Positions 22,051 through 31,675 of a stretch of DNA of 64,000 bases are shown one piece after another. The stretch's first letter is position 1. The number at the start of each line of letters is the position of its first letter. Location of the stretch: NCBI RefSeq assembly GCF_029784165.1, contig NC_073695.1, positions 204,363,136 through 204,427,135 of the forward strand. Direction: 5' to 3'. Source of the DNA: Wyeomyia smithii (Eukaryota; Arthropoda; Insecta; Diptera; Culicidae). A program made the position numbers and the translations under genes. The notes beneath the pieces were generated by a model. It did no database searches. It was given only the letters and a program-made list of their open reading frames with translations, and had not been told where the DNA came from.

Positions 22051-22365
22051 TTAATCTTGCGTTTTTGAGAGTGAAATCTGGACAACGGGACTCAACGGCC
22101 GCGTGGGCACAATAGGCACTACTCTGCTTGCTTCGCCCCCAGTAACAAACAGCTGATTGTCTCGATCGATTGCCATGCAGGTTATATTGGCGAAAAGACC
22201 GTTTGTTCTATTCGGAGCAATATCCGAATAGAACAAACGGTCTTGTCACCAATATAACCTATACTTAAAATGTCCCAAATCTTGAAGGTACTATTATTCT
22301 ACAACCGCGAGACTTCTGCCATCATGTGTCAGTTTAGCTACATTACGACAAACGACGATTTTTAT
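22051..22365 (-). pseudogene. WD40-repeat protein fragment, broken
   Basis: Reading the minus strand from about 22,365, one frame gives '..LTHDGRSLAVVE' and, after a frame change, 'NSTFKIWDI', typical of a WD40 blade ending. After the hairpin at 22,180-22,259 the frame 'NITCMAIDRDNQLFVTGGE' follows, which looks like the start of the next blade. Stops and shifts prevent a functional product. The host family (a multi-blade beta-propeller scaffold) is recognised only at domain level, and I do not name a gene. It may be a retrocopy or a captured exon fragment in the frizzled intron. Confidence 0.5.
22180..22259. repeat. Near-perfect hairpin, 37-bp arms, 6-nt loop
   Basis: The left arm (22,180-22,216) and right arm (22,223-22,259) pair at 35 of 37 positions around the loop GCAATA, with core 'AGACCGTTTGTTCTATTCGG'. 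It sits within the WD40-like fragment and appears to be a local inverted duplication of the coding sequence. Confidence 0.95.
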
Positions 22366-22399
22366 CACGGGAAAGACTCTTACTTCTATGTCTAACTAG

Positions 22400-23154
22400 C
22401 AGTGGTGGGCACCATTCCGCTAATTCGCTAATTAGCGACGCTAATATTCAGTTAGCGGTTTAGCGATATCGCTAATTTTTGAGATGGTTAGCGAAACTGT
22501 TAGCGTCGCTATAATTTTGGCCTCCGAAACGCTAATCGCTAATTTGCTAAATTTTGTAGAGAAGCGACAAAAAAACTGTGAATTGCTGATTGCACACGTA
22601 AATTGCTTCGAAAAATGGACATACTTTATTGCGAAAGTTACTTTTGGAACATTTGTTTCATTCAAACAAAGTTCAATTGTCTTAATTATTTATAGATGCT
22701 CTCTTTACGACACAAGTGCAAGTCAGTCTTTTTACCCTAGAATGAAGTTCCAGTTATCGTACAAGCCACATGGGCATTTTGAAGAACAAGCTCAAGGTCT
22801 AGATTGAATTTTTAGACACACCAAGAACTTTTGTAAATTGCAATGCGCTTGAAATTATGACAACTCTGGTTCTACTTTTCCGATTCAGATCCTAAAAGCA
22901 TCTATTTTTAATGCAAGCTGAATAACTTTTGTTATTCCTTGTTTTTACAAAATCAAGTATGAACACCGTTTTGTGAACCTCTTATTGTAAATGGCTCTAA
23001 AAAGTAATTGCTTTCGTTTGTTTTACCACAAAAGATCAAAGTGGTCTTACAAAACATGAGCAAAAAATATAGCGATATGACTATTTACATATCAATAAGT
23101 TAGCGATTAGCGATTAGCGAAAGCTAAATTTTCGGTTAGCGGTGCCCATCACTG
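22400..23154. mobile_element. hAT MITE with 8-bp TSD CTAACTAG
   Basis: The ends are 'CAGTGGTGGGCACC' and the complement of 'CAGTGATGGGCACC'. CTAACTAG occurs exactly at 22,392-22,399 and again at 23,155-23,162. An 8-bp duplication with T at position 2 and A at position 7, together with CAGTG termini, is diagnostic of hAT transposition. The subterminal regions are packed with GCTAAT/ATTAGC motifs on both sides, likely transposase-binding repeats. It has no transposase (755 bp). Confidence 0.9.
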
Positions 23155-23162
23155 CTAACTAG

Positions 23163-24004
23163 GATTTAAAAGTTAAACTAGTTATCGATCAATCGACCAA
23201 CTATGAGAGACACGAAAAAAACAAAACAATCTGACAGGTCGACAAATAATTATGCATCAACCACTTATTCTAGACTAGCAGCAGGGGTACACACGCTCAC
23301 TCTGGGCTACTCAGCGGCTGAGTTGAATTTTAATCATTTTTTTCAGTTGTTCGAAGACGTCAAAAAATGAGTAGAATTAAAGTGATCATGGCGGCAAATT
23401 TACTCAAAATTGGGTAACTGGTGCTTGCGTGTTGTTTTTGTTATTTTTTTACAATTAAAAGCAAACAGCAAACCAAGCAAACCGTCTGAAAAAGGAGGAA
23501 ATTGACATGTTTGAAATTAGTTGTTATCGGTAAGTCATTCATAATTTGAAATAATTGACTGCAACTAATGCCAATTTATCTTTTTCACCAGGACTCGTTG
23601 GTTGGATATACGGCGAATAAATTTAAAGATCTCCCGTGTCCCGGCGAACAAAGGTAAATTTCTTGAAATAAGCCTCTTTTAAAATAAAATTCAATAAAAA
23701 GGCAAAATATAATAATATCGAGTCAATAATGGTAATTTTTCCGAAATTCCCTCATTGAAGCTTAAAGTACTCATTTTTGAGTCGATAATGAGTCACTTTT
23801 ACGCATCGTGCATCAGCTATAATATGGGTAGTATTTACTCAATTTTTATAACATTCGGTGGTGCTCAAAAATGAGTAAAACAACTTCTACTCAATTTTGA
23901 GTACATACGGTTTTAGCGAAACTGATTAGGTTTTGACTCAGTTTTGGGTTATCCAGATTGAGAGTGCACTATACTCTTGCCAGACCGATTCCTGCAGAAT
24001 TTAT
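23163..24004. other. No gene; TACTCAATTTTGAGT-like repeats
   Basis: Between 23,690 and 23,940 several 'ACTCATTTTTGAGT' or 'ACTCAATTTTGAG' palindromes recur. They suggest a decayed DNA element. No ORF is recognised. Confidence 0.4.
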
Positions 24005-24430
24005 CTAAATGTTGGGTCGGCTTCTGCCGCGATGTCCTGGATAGATTCTAGTGCAGATTTCGTTTTCGCTTATTTGAAGTGTGTGACCAATCCCCTCCCT
24101 CCCTTTCGTTCCCGATTTTATGTTCCTATTGGCTTCTGCTGGCTGATAGGTGCTCGACATTTGAGATCCAGTTGTGGGGCCACCAGGCACGAATTGTATA
24201 CCGCAGGCATTGGTTGACGGAGACCTACAGCTTTTGGGTGTTCTCCGCTGACACACACCACGTCTCGTTGGCGTGTAGCAGCACAGATTTCCCATTCGAG
24301 TTGATATTCCAGGTTTTGGTGCGCAAACCAATCTGGTTCTGGCTCCATACGTTTCGTAGACACGCATATACAGCATTTTTTATTTCAGGTAGAGGAGAAA
24401 CTTGCTGCCAAATATCTGAAAAACCAACCA
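24005..24430 (-). pseudogene. Non-LTR retrotransposon RT C-terminal fragment
   Basis: Minus-strand frames give '..NGKSVLLHANETWCVSAEN' followed by TQKL, which I recognise as the conserved region downstream of the RT core in endonuclease-reverse-transcriptase ORFs ('K-S-V-L-L-Y-G-x-E-T-W'). A later frame gives 'GHTLQISENEIC' and a basic GHRGRSRP end, also typical. Frameshifts separate the pieces. The RT catalytic core is absent. It lies next to an R1-like fragment at 24,540-25,310 but appears to be a different element. Confidence 0.7.
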
Positions 24431-24539
24431 CAGGTAGTATGGGGTTTGACCTACAGAGAACCCTCCTGCCTTCAGCCCATAATACTCCCCACGACGACCG
24501 CTGCTTCAGGGAGTGCGTATATAGCGCGCGGCCGTCAAC

Positions 24540-25310
24540 TCAAACTCCTCGATCGACTCACCGTAGACCTCTAGCGTTATGTCGTCTGCAATGCCGACTT
24601 TCACAACTCCTACAGGAAATTTGAGTTTCAACATCCCGTCGTACATGACATTTCACAACACCGGTCCCAGAATAGAACCTTTCGGAACTCCTGCGGTAAT
24701 TGGGACGCACTCTGACCCTCCTCCATGTTGTAAACAAGTACTCGATTCTGGAAGTAATTTTCCAAAATCTTGTACAGCGACACTGGTACATGAATGCTCC
24801 TGAAGGCAAGCGCTATGGAGTCTCAACTAGTGCTTTTGAACACATAAGCCCGTTATCTTGCGCTGGAGTGCTACCTCCGCCGTGTTGGTGACGGATAGGA
24901 TAGCATCCAGCGTGGACCTGCTCTTCCGGAAACCAAACTGATTACTTGCAAGACCGTTTACACTCTCCGTATACTTCACCTCTCTGTTAAGGATAATCCT
25001 CTCAAGCACCTTGCCCGCTGTGTCCAGCAGACAGATAGGCCTGTATGCCGATGGGTCCCCTGGCGGTTTCCCGGCTTTCGGCAGTAAGACCAAACTCTGC
25101 CGCTTCCACCTGTCCGGGAAGAGACTGTCATCCAGGCACCTCTGCATGACTGCTCGAAACAGCCCGGGGGCCGTTTCAATCGCCAGCCTGATTGCCAGGT
25201 TAGAGATTCCATTCGGTCCCGGTGCCTTACTCACCTTCAAGGAGTTGGCGATCACGATGAGTTCCTCATTCGTAACCCCAACCTCTCCCTCAATTTGTCG
25301 AGAATGTCAG
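24540..25310 (-). pseudogene. R1-like non-LTR reverse transcriptase fragment
   Basis: Frame 25,255-24,827 contains the N-terminal RT signature 'SKAPGPNGISNLA' and then 'YRPICLLDTAGKVLERII' and 'QFGFRKSRSTLDAI'. After a shift, 'LENYFQNRVLVYN' leads into 'PITAGVPKGSILGPVLWNV' (motif B) and 'KVGIADDITLEVYG', whose ADD (24,581-24,589) is the catalytic aspartate pair. The motif A segment is disrupted. The pattern is that of R1/I-group elements of insects. The endonuclease domain and the 3' end are missing, so this is a dead, truncated copy in the first intron of frizzled, in the same transcriptional direction as the gene. Confidence 0.85.
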
Positions 25311-25404
25311 TAAATTGTTGGTGTCTATTCATGTCATCTCTATTAGGCATACTCGCATATGATTCGTTCAATGTAAATTTGTCCTTGAAAATTTTTACCA
25401 ATTT

Positions 25405-25600
25405 TTACCGCTGAGCAGTGAAATAATAACTAGCGTATTACAAAATTGTCCAACATTTTATCCATCCACAACATATTGGTTATTGTTACACATCGTGTAG
25501 TTATGCGGTTATCATCGTTTGAAATCTGACGGAACATTTGCCAGTTTTATTTCCAATTTTACAGAATGTACCCCAGTATATAAAACAAAGATGTAGTTCC
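25405..25600. repeat. Dispersed repeat family X, copy 1
   Basis: 'ATAATAACTAGCGTATTAC', 'CAACATATTGGTTATT' and 'ATTTTACAGAATG' occur in the same order at 36,600-36,800, and inverted at 29,845-30,055. The unit is about 200 bp with no coding content. It is close to the frizzled splice donor, inside the intron. Confidence 0.75.
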
Positions 25601-25802
25601 CCCACTCGTCCAGTTTTTGTAGACTCCAGATTAACCAAACTCGCTGATAATTCCCGACTATTTAGCTACTTCCGGCCACTGTGCGTTGCCACTCGCCAGC
25701 GATAAACGGTGGCTTCTTGTGTTCGAAAATGAAAAGCAATATTGTGCTGAGTACCATTTATGCGATAGACTACAACCTGATAAGGACAATGATGGGATGC
25801 CT

Positions 25803-25804
25803 AC
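25803..25804 (-). promoter_or_regulatory. fz: Splice donor of the frizzled coding exon
   Basis: On the minus strand the exon end AAAG is followed by GTAGGC. Frizzled homology stops exactly here after residue 226, so this GT is the expected 5' splice site. Confidence 0.8.
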
Positions 25805-26482
25805 CTTTCCGCCCACCGTCAGCTGGTAGCCCATGATGGTAGGAGCTTTCAGCTGAACCGGGCATATAAACCCAAGATCTCGATGGCTGCTGCCAACGTT
25901 CGCCACCGAGCCGGAGGGGATGTTCTTGCGTGGTACGTGCGGCTTAGTCGCGTGGATGGAACTTGTTGGCATCGGAGTACTTTCCGATGAGTTGTTCTGC
26001 GAAACGCACAGCTCCTTGCCGTCTTCGGGGAACTTGCTGCACTCGAGATTTTCCGGCCATTGAAAGTCAAAAGTTTTCATAATCGTTTCACAAACGCGAG
26101 CACTTTCGCATAAGCTCCGACAGGGAGGTATAGGGAAATTTAGGATCGTACAGACAGGTGCATACAGCGTGCATAGGAAGAACTTCAAGTCTGGACTGCA
26201 GTCGATTTTAACGAGCGGGATAAACTGATGCACCTCCAGTGCAGCCTCCTCCTGCTTCGTGTGACCAATTAGATTCGGCATAATGGTTTTGTTGTATTGA
26301 ATGTCAATACAAAAGGGGATCGTAATCGGTTCGCAGCGATTATGATGCTGCATGTCATCCGCGCTAATGCTCGAAATCTCATGACCCGCTCCAAAGGAGT
26401 CCTGCTGCTGGATGGATAATCCCACATTGACGTAGCCCAGAAGCAAAACAATACAGCCTAAGATGAAACACATTTTGCCCAT
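25805..26482 (-). CDS. fz: Frizzled Wnt receptor, 5' coding exon (CRD)
   Basis: Residues 1-226 of a Frizzled family receptor, which binds Wnt at the cell surface and signals through Dishevelled in canonical and planar-polarity pathways. Residues 1-23 form a hydrophobic signal peptide. The cysteine-rich domain spans about 50-159 with all ten expected cysteines (50, 58, 95, 104, 111, 121, 125, 131, 148, 159), and the blocks 'TIMPNLIGHTKQEEA' and 'PPCRSLCESARVCE' are hallmarks of the Fz1/Fz2/Fz7-type CRD, closest to insect Fz. Sequons lie at N64 and N163/N164. The exon ends after a GGK codon triplet at a GT donor (25,804-25,803), phase 0; the open frame beyond is intron read-through. The ATG has A at -3 and an in-frame TAG seven codons upstream (26,501-26,503). 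The seven-helix and KTxxxW regions are not in the window. Confidence 0.95.
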
Positions 26483-27577
26483 TTTGCATAAACGAATTCC
26501 CTAAAGCCTCCACCGTACACTCCAAAGAATGGCTCTTAACTTTATTACACTTCACACACTTTTGTGTTGATTTACCACACACACCACCACCAATGGCCGT
26601 TCACTTCAATGCAATCAACAAACAACACATGGAAACCTTACTATAATTCTCAACACAAACACAATTACTGCTACTCTTGCCGATATGCTTCGTCACTAGA
26701 GCGACTGCTGCTGCTGATGATGATGCTATTGATACCTTTTGCACCTTGCGTATATTTTTAGACGCACTCGTTCACTCACACCACCGCAAGGGCGCGTTAT
26801 TTACAGCATTCTACTCATCGCACTTGAATGCAATAAACCCGATCTTTCTCACTCCTTTGCCGGACCATTCACCCCGCGCTTAACTTTCTTTGGCTTTACT
26901 GGTATTACAGCCGAAACGGCGTTCTTTCTTTGATCCTGATGTTGACAGTTGGCAGACCGATGTTTCCAACTTAACTATTACGATTTTAAAACGAATGATC
27001 AAATTATTGACAGCACACTTTTAATATTGTATTCTGACACCCAAACGACATCGTTTCACCCCGAGAATCCTGTAAGATCCTGACCGCGATCGAAACAGAA
27101 CTGTTACTGTGGAATCACACCGACGGCGGAAGCGTCCGAAATACAACTAAAGACAAGTGGCAGCCTGGCTGGCAAACAACGAGCCAACACACGATTGTCA
27201 GACAGCGGCAGACGGCCGCTCTACACATGTGTTTGTCTGTTCCGAATGTTTTGACTGTAGATGGAAATGAAGTATCATCGTTCTGGGCGAAACGATAATT
27301 TCTCTTGCGTTTGGGTGTGTGTTAGTTGCGGGCTGACGGATGTAAACAACCAGCAGCAACAGAAACAGCGGCAGTAGAGAAATGCGCAACGTTACTATCC
27401 GTCGATAGAGGGTGGAAATGGGGGTGGCAGCGGGTAGAATGACTACAAACGTCAGTTTCCTTGGTGAGTGGTTTGAATCCTGGATGCCCTAGAGCAGTTC
27501 GGACATGAACCATTTTGAAAGAATAACTTACCCTAACCTTAACCAAGGATGCCAGATATACAAATGAATCTACATAA
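26483..27577 (-). promoter_or_regulatory. fz: Frizzled 5' leader and upstream region
   Basis: This stretch is less AT-rich than most of the window and contains short triplet-like runs (for example CTGCTGCTG near 26,705) and CA-rich runs. It should contain the 5' untranslated leader and probably the promoter of frizzled on the minus strand. I see no clear TATA box and cannot place the start site. Open frames here are short and unremarkable. Confidence 0.45.
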
Positions 27578-27733
27578 GGAACCATTCAAATATTACATAA
27601 CGCGGAATTTGGCAATTTTCAATACCCACCCACCCCCATGTAACGCAATTTTACATGTTTGCCACATGCAATATAACGCTCCGCTGAATACCCCCCCACC
27701 CCCTAGAGCCTTTTGTATTATTTGAATGATCCC
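27578..27733. mobile_element. 156-bp MITE upstream of frizzled, TAA duplication
   Basis: The ends are 'GGAACCATTCAAATATTACA' and the complement of 'GGGATCATTCAAATAATACA', flanked by TAA on each side (27,575-27,577 and 27,734-27,736). The inside has two C-rich tracts. A TWA duplication suggests PIF/Harbinger. It has no coding content. Confidence 0.75.
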
Positions 27734-27736
27734 TAA

Positions 27737-28234
27737 TACGAACTTTCTGTTTTCGTACTACATTTTGACGTGGGACTACGTCTTTCTTCACTATACTAAG
27801 GTACCTTCTGGGAAAACTGGATTGAACATGTAACGTTTTTGGTTGGCGGATTGAAAGATTTTAGATGCTAAGAGCGCTCAAACAACTGTTCCGATTTCAA
27901 TAGTTAATATACCGTTGGAAATCTAAAACATACAAGATTTGTATAACATGATAATTTCAGTTACCATTTTCTTATTACTCTGTGAAAATTGCGGGAAAGT
28001 TTAAAGGTCGAATATCCACATACATTTTTCATACGATTGGTATATTTCCCTAATGCAGACTACAAAAACATAGACGAAATGATTTCACGCATTCAGTCAT
28101 TGGCTAGCAATGCCAGCCAATTGGCATCGCATTCATCACCCAACGTAAACGACGAAGAAAGAAAGCAGAGATGCTTCCACGTGATTGGTTCTTCCCCCAA
28201 TCTCCCAAGTTCCCCACCCCACACTGAGTGACAC
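27737..28234. other. No gene; reverse copy of a GTCCCACGTC end
   Basis: 'GACGTGGGACTACGTC' near 27,768 is the inverse of the 'GTAGTCCCACGTC' text near 36,795. The open frame at 27,989-28,231 (+) shows no domain. Confidence 0.4.
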
Positions 28235-28298
28235 TATAAAAGGACATTTCGTGTTGAGAGACGCTCATTCCCTGGTCGACCGTCAAAGCGAACAGTTC
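28235..28298 (+). promoter_or_regulatory. Core promoter: TATA box, initiator, DPE
   Basis: TATAAAA lies at 28,235-28,241. TCATTC, a good arthropod initiator, has its A at 28,267, 32 bp downstream of the TATA start. AGTTC at +28 to +32 from that A (28,294-28,298) fits the downstream promoter element RGWYV. The three elements have correct spacing for RNA polymerase II. Transcription would run into the GT-rich tract. Whether it serves an LTR element or a host transcript is not known. Confidence 0.55.
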
Positions 28299-28479
28299 GG
28301 CTTCCCTTCGATCTAAGTTGGACCCCACCAGTGGTAATCTAATTCAGATATCGTTGTTGGAATACAGCCCGAAACTGGACGTGATCGGCACTGGGGACCT
28401 TTGGAAGCCGTTGGAAGGGACCATTGGAAGACTTGGAAGCCGTTTGGATGCTGCCGATAGTAATTTGTGTAGGTATGTC

Positions 28480-28867
28480 GTATACCAAGTGTGTGTGTCT
28501 TAGTAGCGTTGGTGAGTGTATGTGTGTGTGTGTGTGAGAAGCGTTAGCGTGTGTACGTGTGTGTGTGTGAGTAGCGTTAGCGTGTGTGTGTGTGTGTGTG
28601 TGAGTAGCGTTAGCGTGTGTATGTGTGTGTGAATGTGTGTGTATGTATGTGTGTGTGAATGTGTTTGTGTGTATGTATGTGTGTGTGTGTGAATGAGTGT
28701 GTGAATGTGTGTGTGAATGTATGTGTGAATTTGTGTGTGTAAATGTGTGTGTGTGAATGTGTGTGTGAATGTATGTGTGTGAATGTGTGTGTGTGTGTGA
28801 ATGTGTGTGTGTGAATGTGTGTGTGTGTGTGTGAATGTGTGTGTGTCAATGTTTGTGTGTGTGTCAA

Positions 28868-28898
<31 letters not shown>

Positions 28899-29180
28899 TG
28901 TGAGTGACGTTCATGTGTGTGAATGCGTGTGTGTGTGTGTGTGTGTGTGAATGTGTGTGTGTGTGAGTGACGTGTGTGTATGTGTGAGTGGCGTGTGTGT
29001 GTATGTGTGAGCGGCGTGCGTGCGTGTATGTGTGTAAGTGGCGTGTGTATGTAAGTGGCGTGTGTATGTAAGTGGTGTGTGTATGTGTGTGTGTAAGTAG
29101 CATTGGTGTGTCTAAGGAGCGTGTGATTGTGAGTAGTGTGTGTATATAGCGTGTGTGTATAACGTGCATGTGTGTGCAAA
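28480..29180. repeat. GT-rich microsatellite, ~700 bp
   Basis: Long (GT)n blocks are punctuated by GTGTGAAT, AGTAGCGTTAGCG and AAGTGGCGTG units. Minus-strand frames of His/Thr repeats here are artefacts of the repeat. Alternating purine-pyrimidine sequence can adopt Z-DNA. Confidence 0.95.
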
Positions 29181-29844
29181 AATGCATTCATCCGAGGTAA
29201 ATTTATTCATGACAGAATACTTTTATAGGCAACAAGTTAATTATTTTTCCTATTAGTTTGTATGCTATGGTTTATGAAAGGTGTATGTGTTTTTTTGTGA
29301 AGTGTTCATGGATTGTTGTGTTTGGTATTGGCACGTTTGGTGTGTGCTATATATTATGGCTATGGCAGAATTAAATCTTCACACTCACAATAGTCCCACG
29401 TCAAGCCTACGTTGTGCACTCAAGCCCATACCCTTTAACTTTTTTAATAGAAATTCGCAAGATTTACATAAGTGTTGTGACCAATTTGCACGTTTTTGCT
29501 GATGATCTGGATCCAAAGTTTAGATCGAGCTTTGAACATAGATTGCGTTAGTTCAATGAATTTTCTGCATGAAGTTGTGGTACATAACAAGTATGCATCT
29601 TCGAATCAAATACCTCAGCAAAAAATCAATCTCAGACAAAACCGGAGCAGCAATTCAGCAATATTTGAGTCAAGGTATTTAATGAGACGGTTACAGGCTT
29701 CGAATATGCAGCTTCTTTGGTTGCATCATCCGAAACTCGTTTTCGTTGTTTCTCTAAGGACTCAACTTCAACGGAACCCTGGCGATCTAGTGATATTCCT
29801 TTTTCGGTATATGAACTTTCCTTATTACAACGCTCCTTATATTC
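29181..29844. other. No gene recognised
   Basis: Includes 'ATAGTCCCACGTCAAGCC' near 29,389, another block of the GTCCCACGTC type. Two overlapping frames at 29,496-29,929 (+) have no domain signature. Confidence 0.4.
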
Positions 29845-30060
29845 CCACGTCTTTGTTTACTATACTGGAATGCATTCTGTAAAATTGGAAATAAAACTGG
29901 CAAATGTTCCGGCAGATGTCAAACGTTAATAACAGCATAACCACATGATGGATAACAATAACCAATATGGTGTTGGATAGATAAAATGTAGAACAATTTT
30001 GTAATATACTAGTTATTACTCTAATTTTCTTGCTAAGCGGTAAAGTTGATGACAAACTCA
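29845..30060. repeat. Dispersed repeat family X, copy 2 (inverted)
   Basis: The complement of this stretch carries 'CATTCTGTAAAATTG', 'CATAACCACATGATGGATAA' and 'GGATAGATAAAATGTAGAAC' in the same order as the complement of the copies at 25,405 and 36,600. Confidence 0.7.
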
Positions 30061-31343
30061 CAGCACAACACAGACGACGTGTATGGACACCAACCGTTTC
30101 CTGGTGATGTTCTCTGCATAAATATAAAATAGGTCAATTAATTTTGCTTCCATGAGCTGAGACTAATATGATGTCTCGAAGGTAAATGTTTTCCAAACAT
30201 TCTGAAACAATCCCAATTCTTGAACAATTCCTAACACTGCTTTTAGAACCTAATAAAAACTGATGTCTTGAAAGAAAACGTGCTGGTAAAAGCAACTGTA
30301 CCAGTGGAACAGGGAGCCGCAGCTCTTGCAGCGGTACTCTTTCATTCGTACAACTCAGCGGTACACTTCTATTCGTACTGCAGCGGTACTATTCGTACTG
30401 CAGCGATACTATTCGTTTTGCAGTTGGTACATTTCTATTCGTATATTTCTATTCGTGTGCAATCGAGGAAAAACTTCAATAGTGCTGCTGATAGTGATTT
30501 AAATTTTATCTCATAAATATGATTACCGTAAATTACTCAACAAAAATTGTCATTTTTGCAACGGTTATTAGTTACATTTATTTAATTTTATCGTCAATAT
30601 TCACTAAATAATCGTGACCGGATAGTAACAAAAAAGTGAACTCCCGAATATACAAATTTATACACGAGTCAGAACCGGCAAATGCTTGTGAATTTTTAGT
30701 CCATTTACTAAGATTCATTCAGAACCTTTTTCCACATTTTAAAATTTTAAGATGATATATTATTATTTGAAACTTTACCATAATGTACGTATATAAGCTG
30801 TCCTCGCAAAACAGTGAATGTAACTGTGGGCAAATGAAAAAAAATGTCAAGCAAAAACAAAAATGGAATTGTTGATTGCTACGATTTTTTCCTGGAACTT
30901 GTTAATAATTTTATTTAAAATATCTTCTTATGTTTGCCATTTAATGAGCCTACGTAAGGGCTTCCATATCAAGATCCATATTATAAATTTGCTTTAATCA
31001 GAGTTAAATAAGACAAAACCATCCATTATGATAACGTGAGTATTATTGAATTAGGTTTTTGAGGATAGAGTTAATTTTGATTTTGACGCATTACGAGAAA
31101 AGTTTGGTGCTTCTTCAACAATAACGAAACGCTTGTGCCTTGTCAAATAGATGTTTTTTGCACAAAAAATACTACAGGCATTATTTTGGCAAATACAAAT
31201 GATACTCTTTCGAGTGTTGTTGAATATATTTCTAAAAATACATTTTAAGGGAAGGCTAAAAATAAAAATACGTAAGTCACCGAACAAAAAAATTGATTCT
31301 GTCTGCGGACTCTGTATATTTTGTTACAAAAAACCCCTTAATT
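30061..31343. other. AT-rich DNA with a short degenerate repeat
   Basis: At 30,325-30,460 the motif 'GCAGCGGTACTATTCGTACT' and fragments of it recur four to six times. The open frame through it has no domain. The rest is AT-rich with nothing recognised. Confidence 0.45.
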
Positions 31344-31439
31344 ACAGGGTTTAGTCCCACGTCACTATTTCATACAACCCTAGGGCTGTATACCTTGTAG
31401 TATTTCATAGCCTACCGCTAAGTATACTTGTCGTCTTGC

Positions 31440-31675
31440 TACCGAAGATTCATCATGCATATTTTCAAACAAGTATTCAGCGTTAATAGAGAAACCTCTT
31501 TCAACATTTATTTTTTTATCAGCGATAATGCTTCGATATTATTTCATTGCATGGTCCGCGAAGAACCCCGTGAGTCTTCCAGCATCAGTCAATATGTATA
31601 ACACCTTTTCAATGTGACTTTTTGCTGGATTGGGATCGGCGCAAATCATAGCTGGATCGAAACACGATGCAGCTT
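31440..31675 (-). pseudogene. Transposase-like C-terminal fragment
   Basis: The minus strand reads '..IEKVLYILTDAGRLTGFF', a stop, and then 'KKINVERGFSINAEYLFENM' followed by HDESSVARRQVY. The pattern 'ERGFSxN-x-x-x-x-x-E-N-x-x-x-E-S-x-x-A-x-R' resembles the C-terminal end of hAT-like or related transposases. It lies downstream (in the minus sense) of the SMDGPNTNW segment in the same element, which supports one original ORF of about 0.9 kb or more, now split by stops and insertions. Confidence 0.5.

Noticed and set aside
24079..24624. 181-codon plus-strand open frame
   Set aside because: It is antisense to the non-LTR RT fragments read on the minus strand, which have clear conserved motifs.
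25011..25313. 100-codon plus-strand open frame
   Set aside because: Antisense shadow of the R1-like RT segment.
25658..25804. Extension of the frizzled open frame by 48 codons beyond GGK
   Set aside because: Frizzled similarity stops at a good GT donor, so the extension is intron read-through.
28610..29191. 193- and 107-codon His/Thr-rich frames on the minus strand
   Set aside because: They are translations of the GT/CA microsatellite with no non-repetitive sequence.
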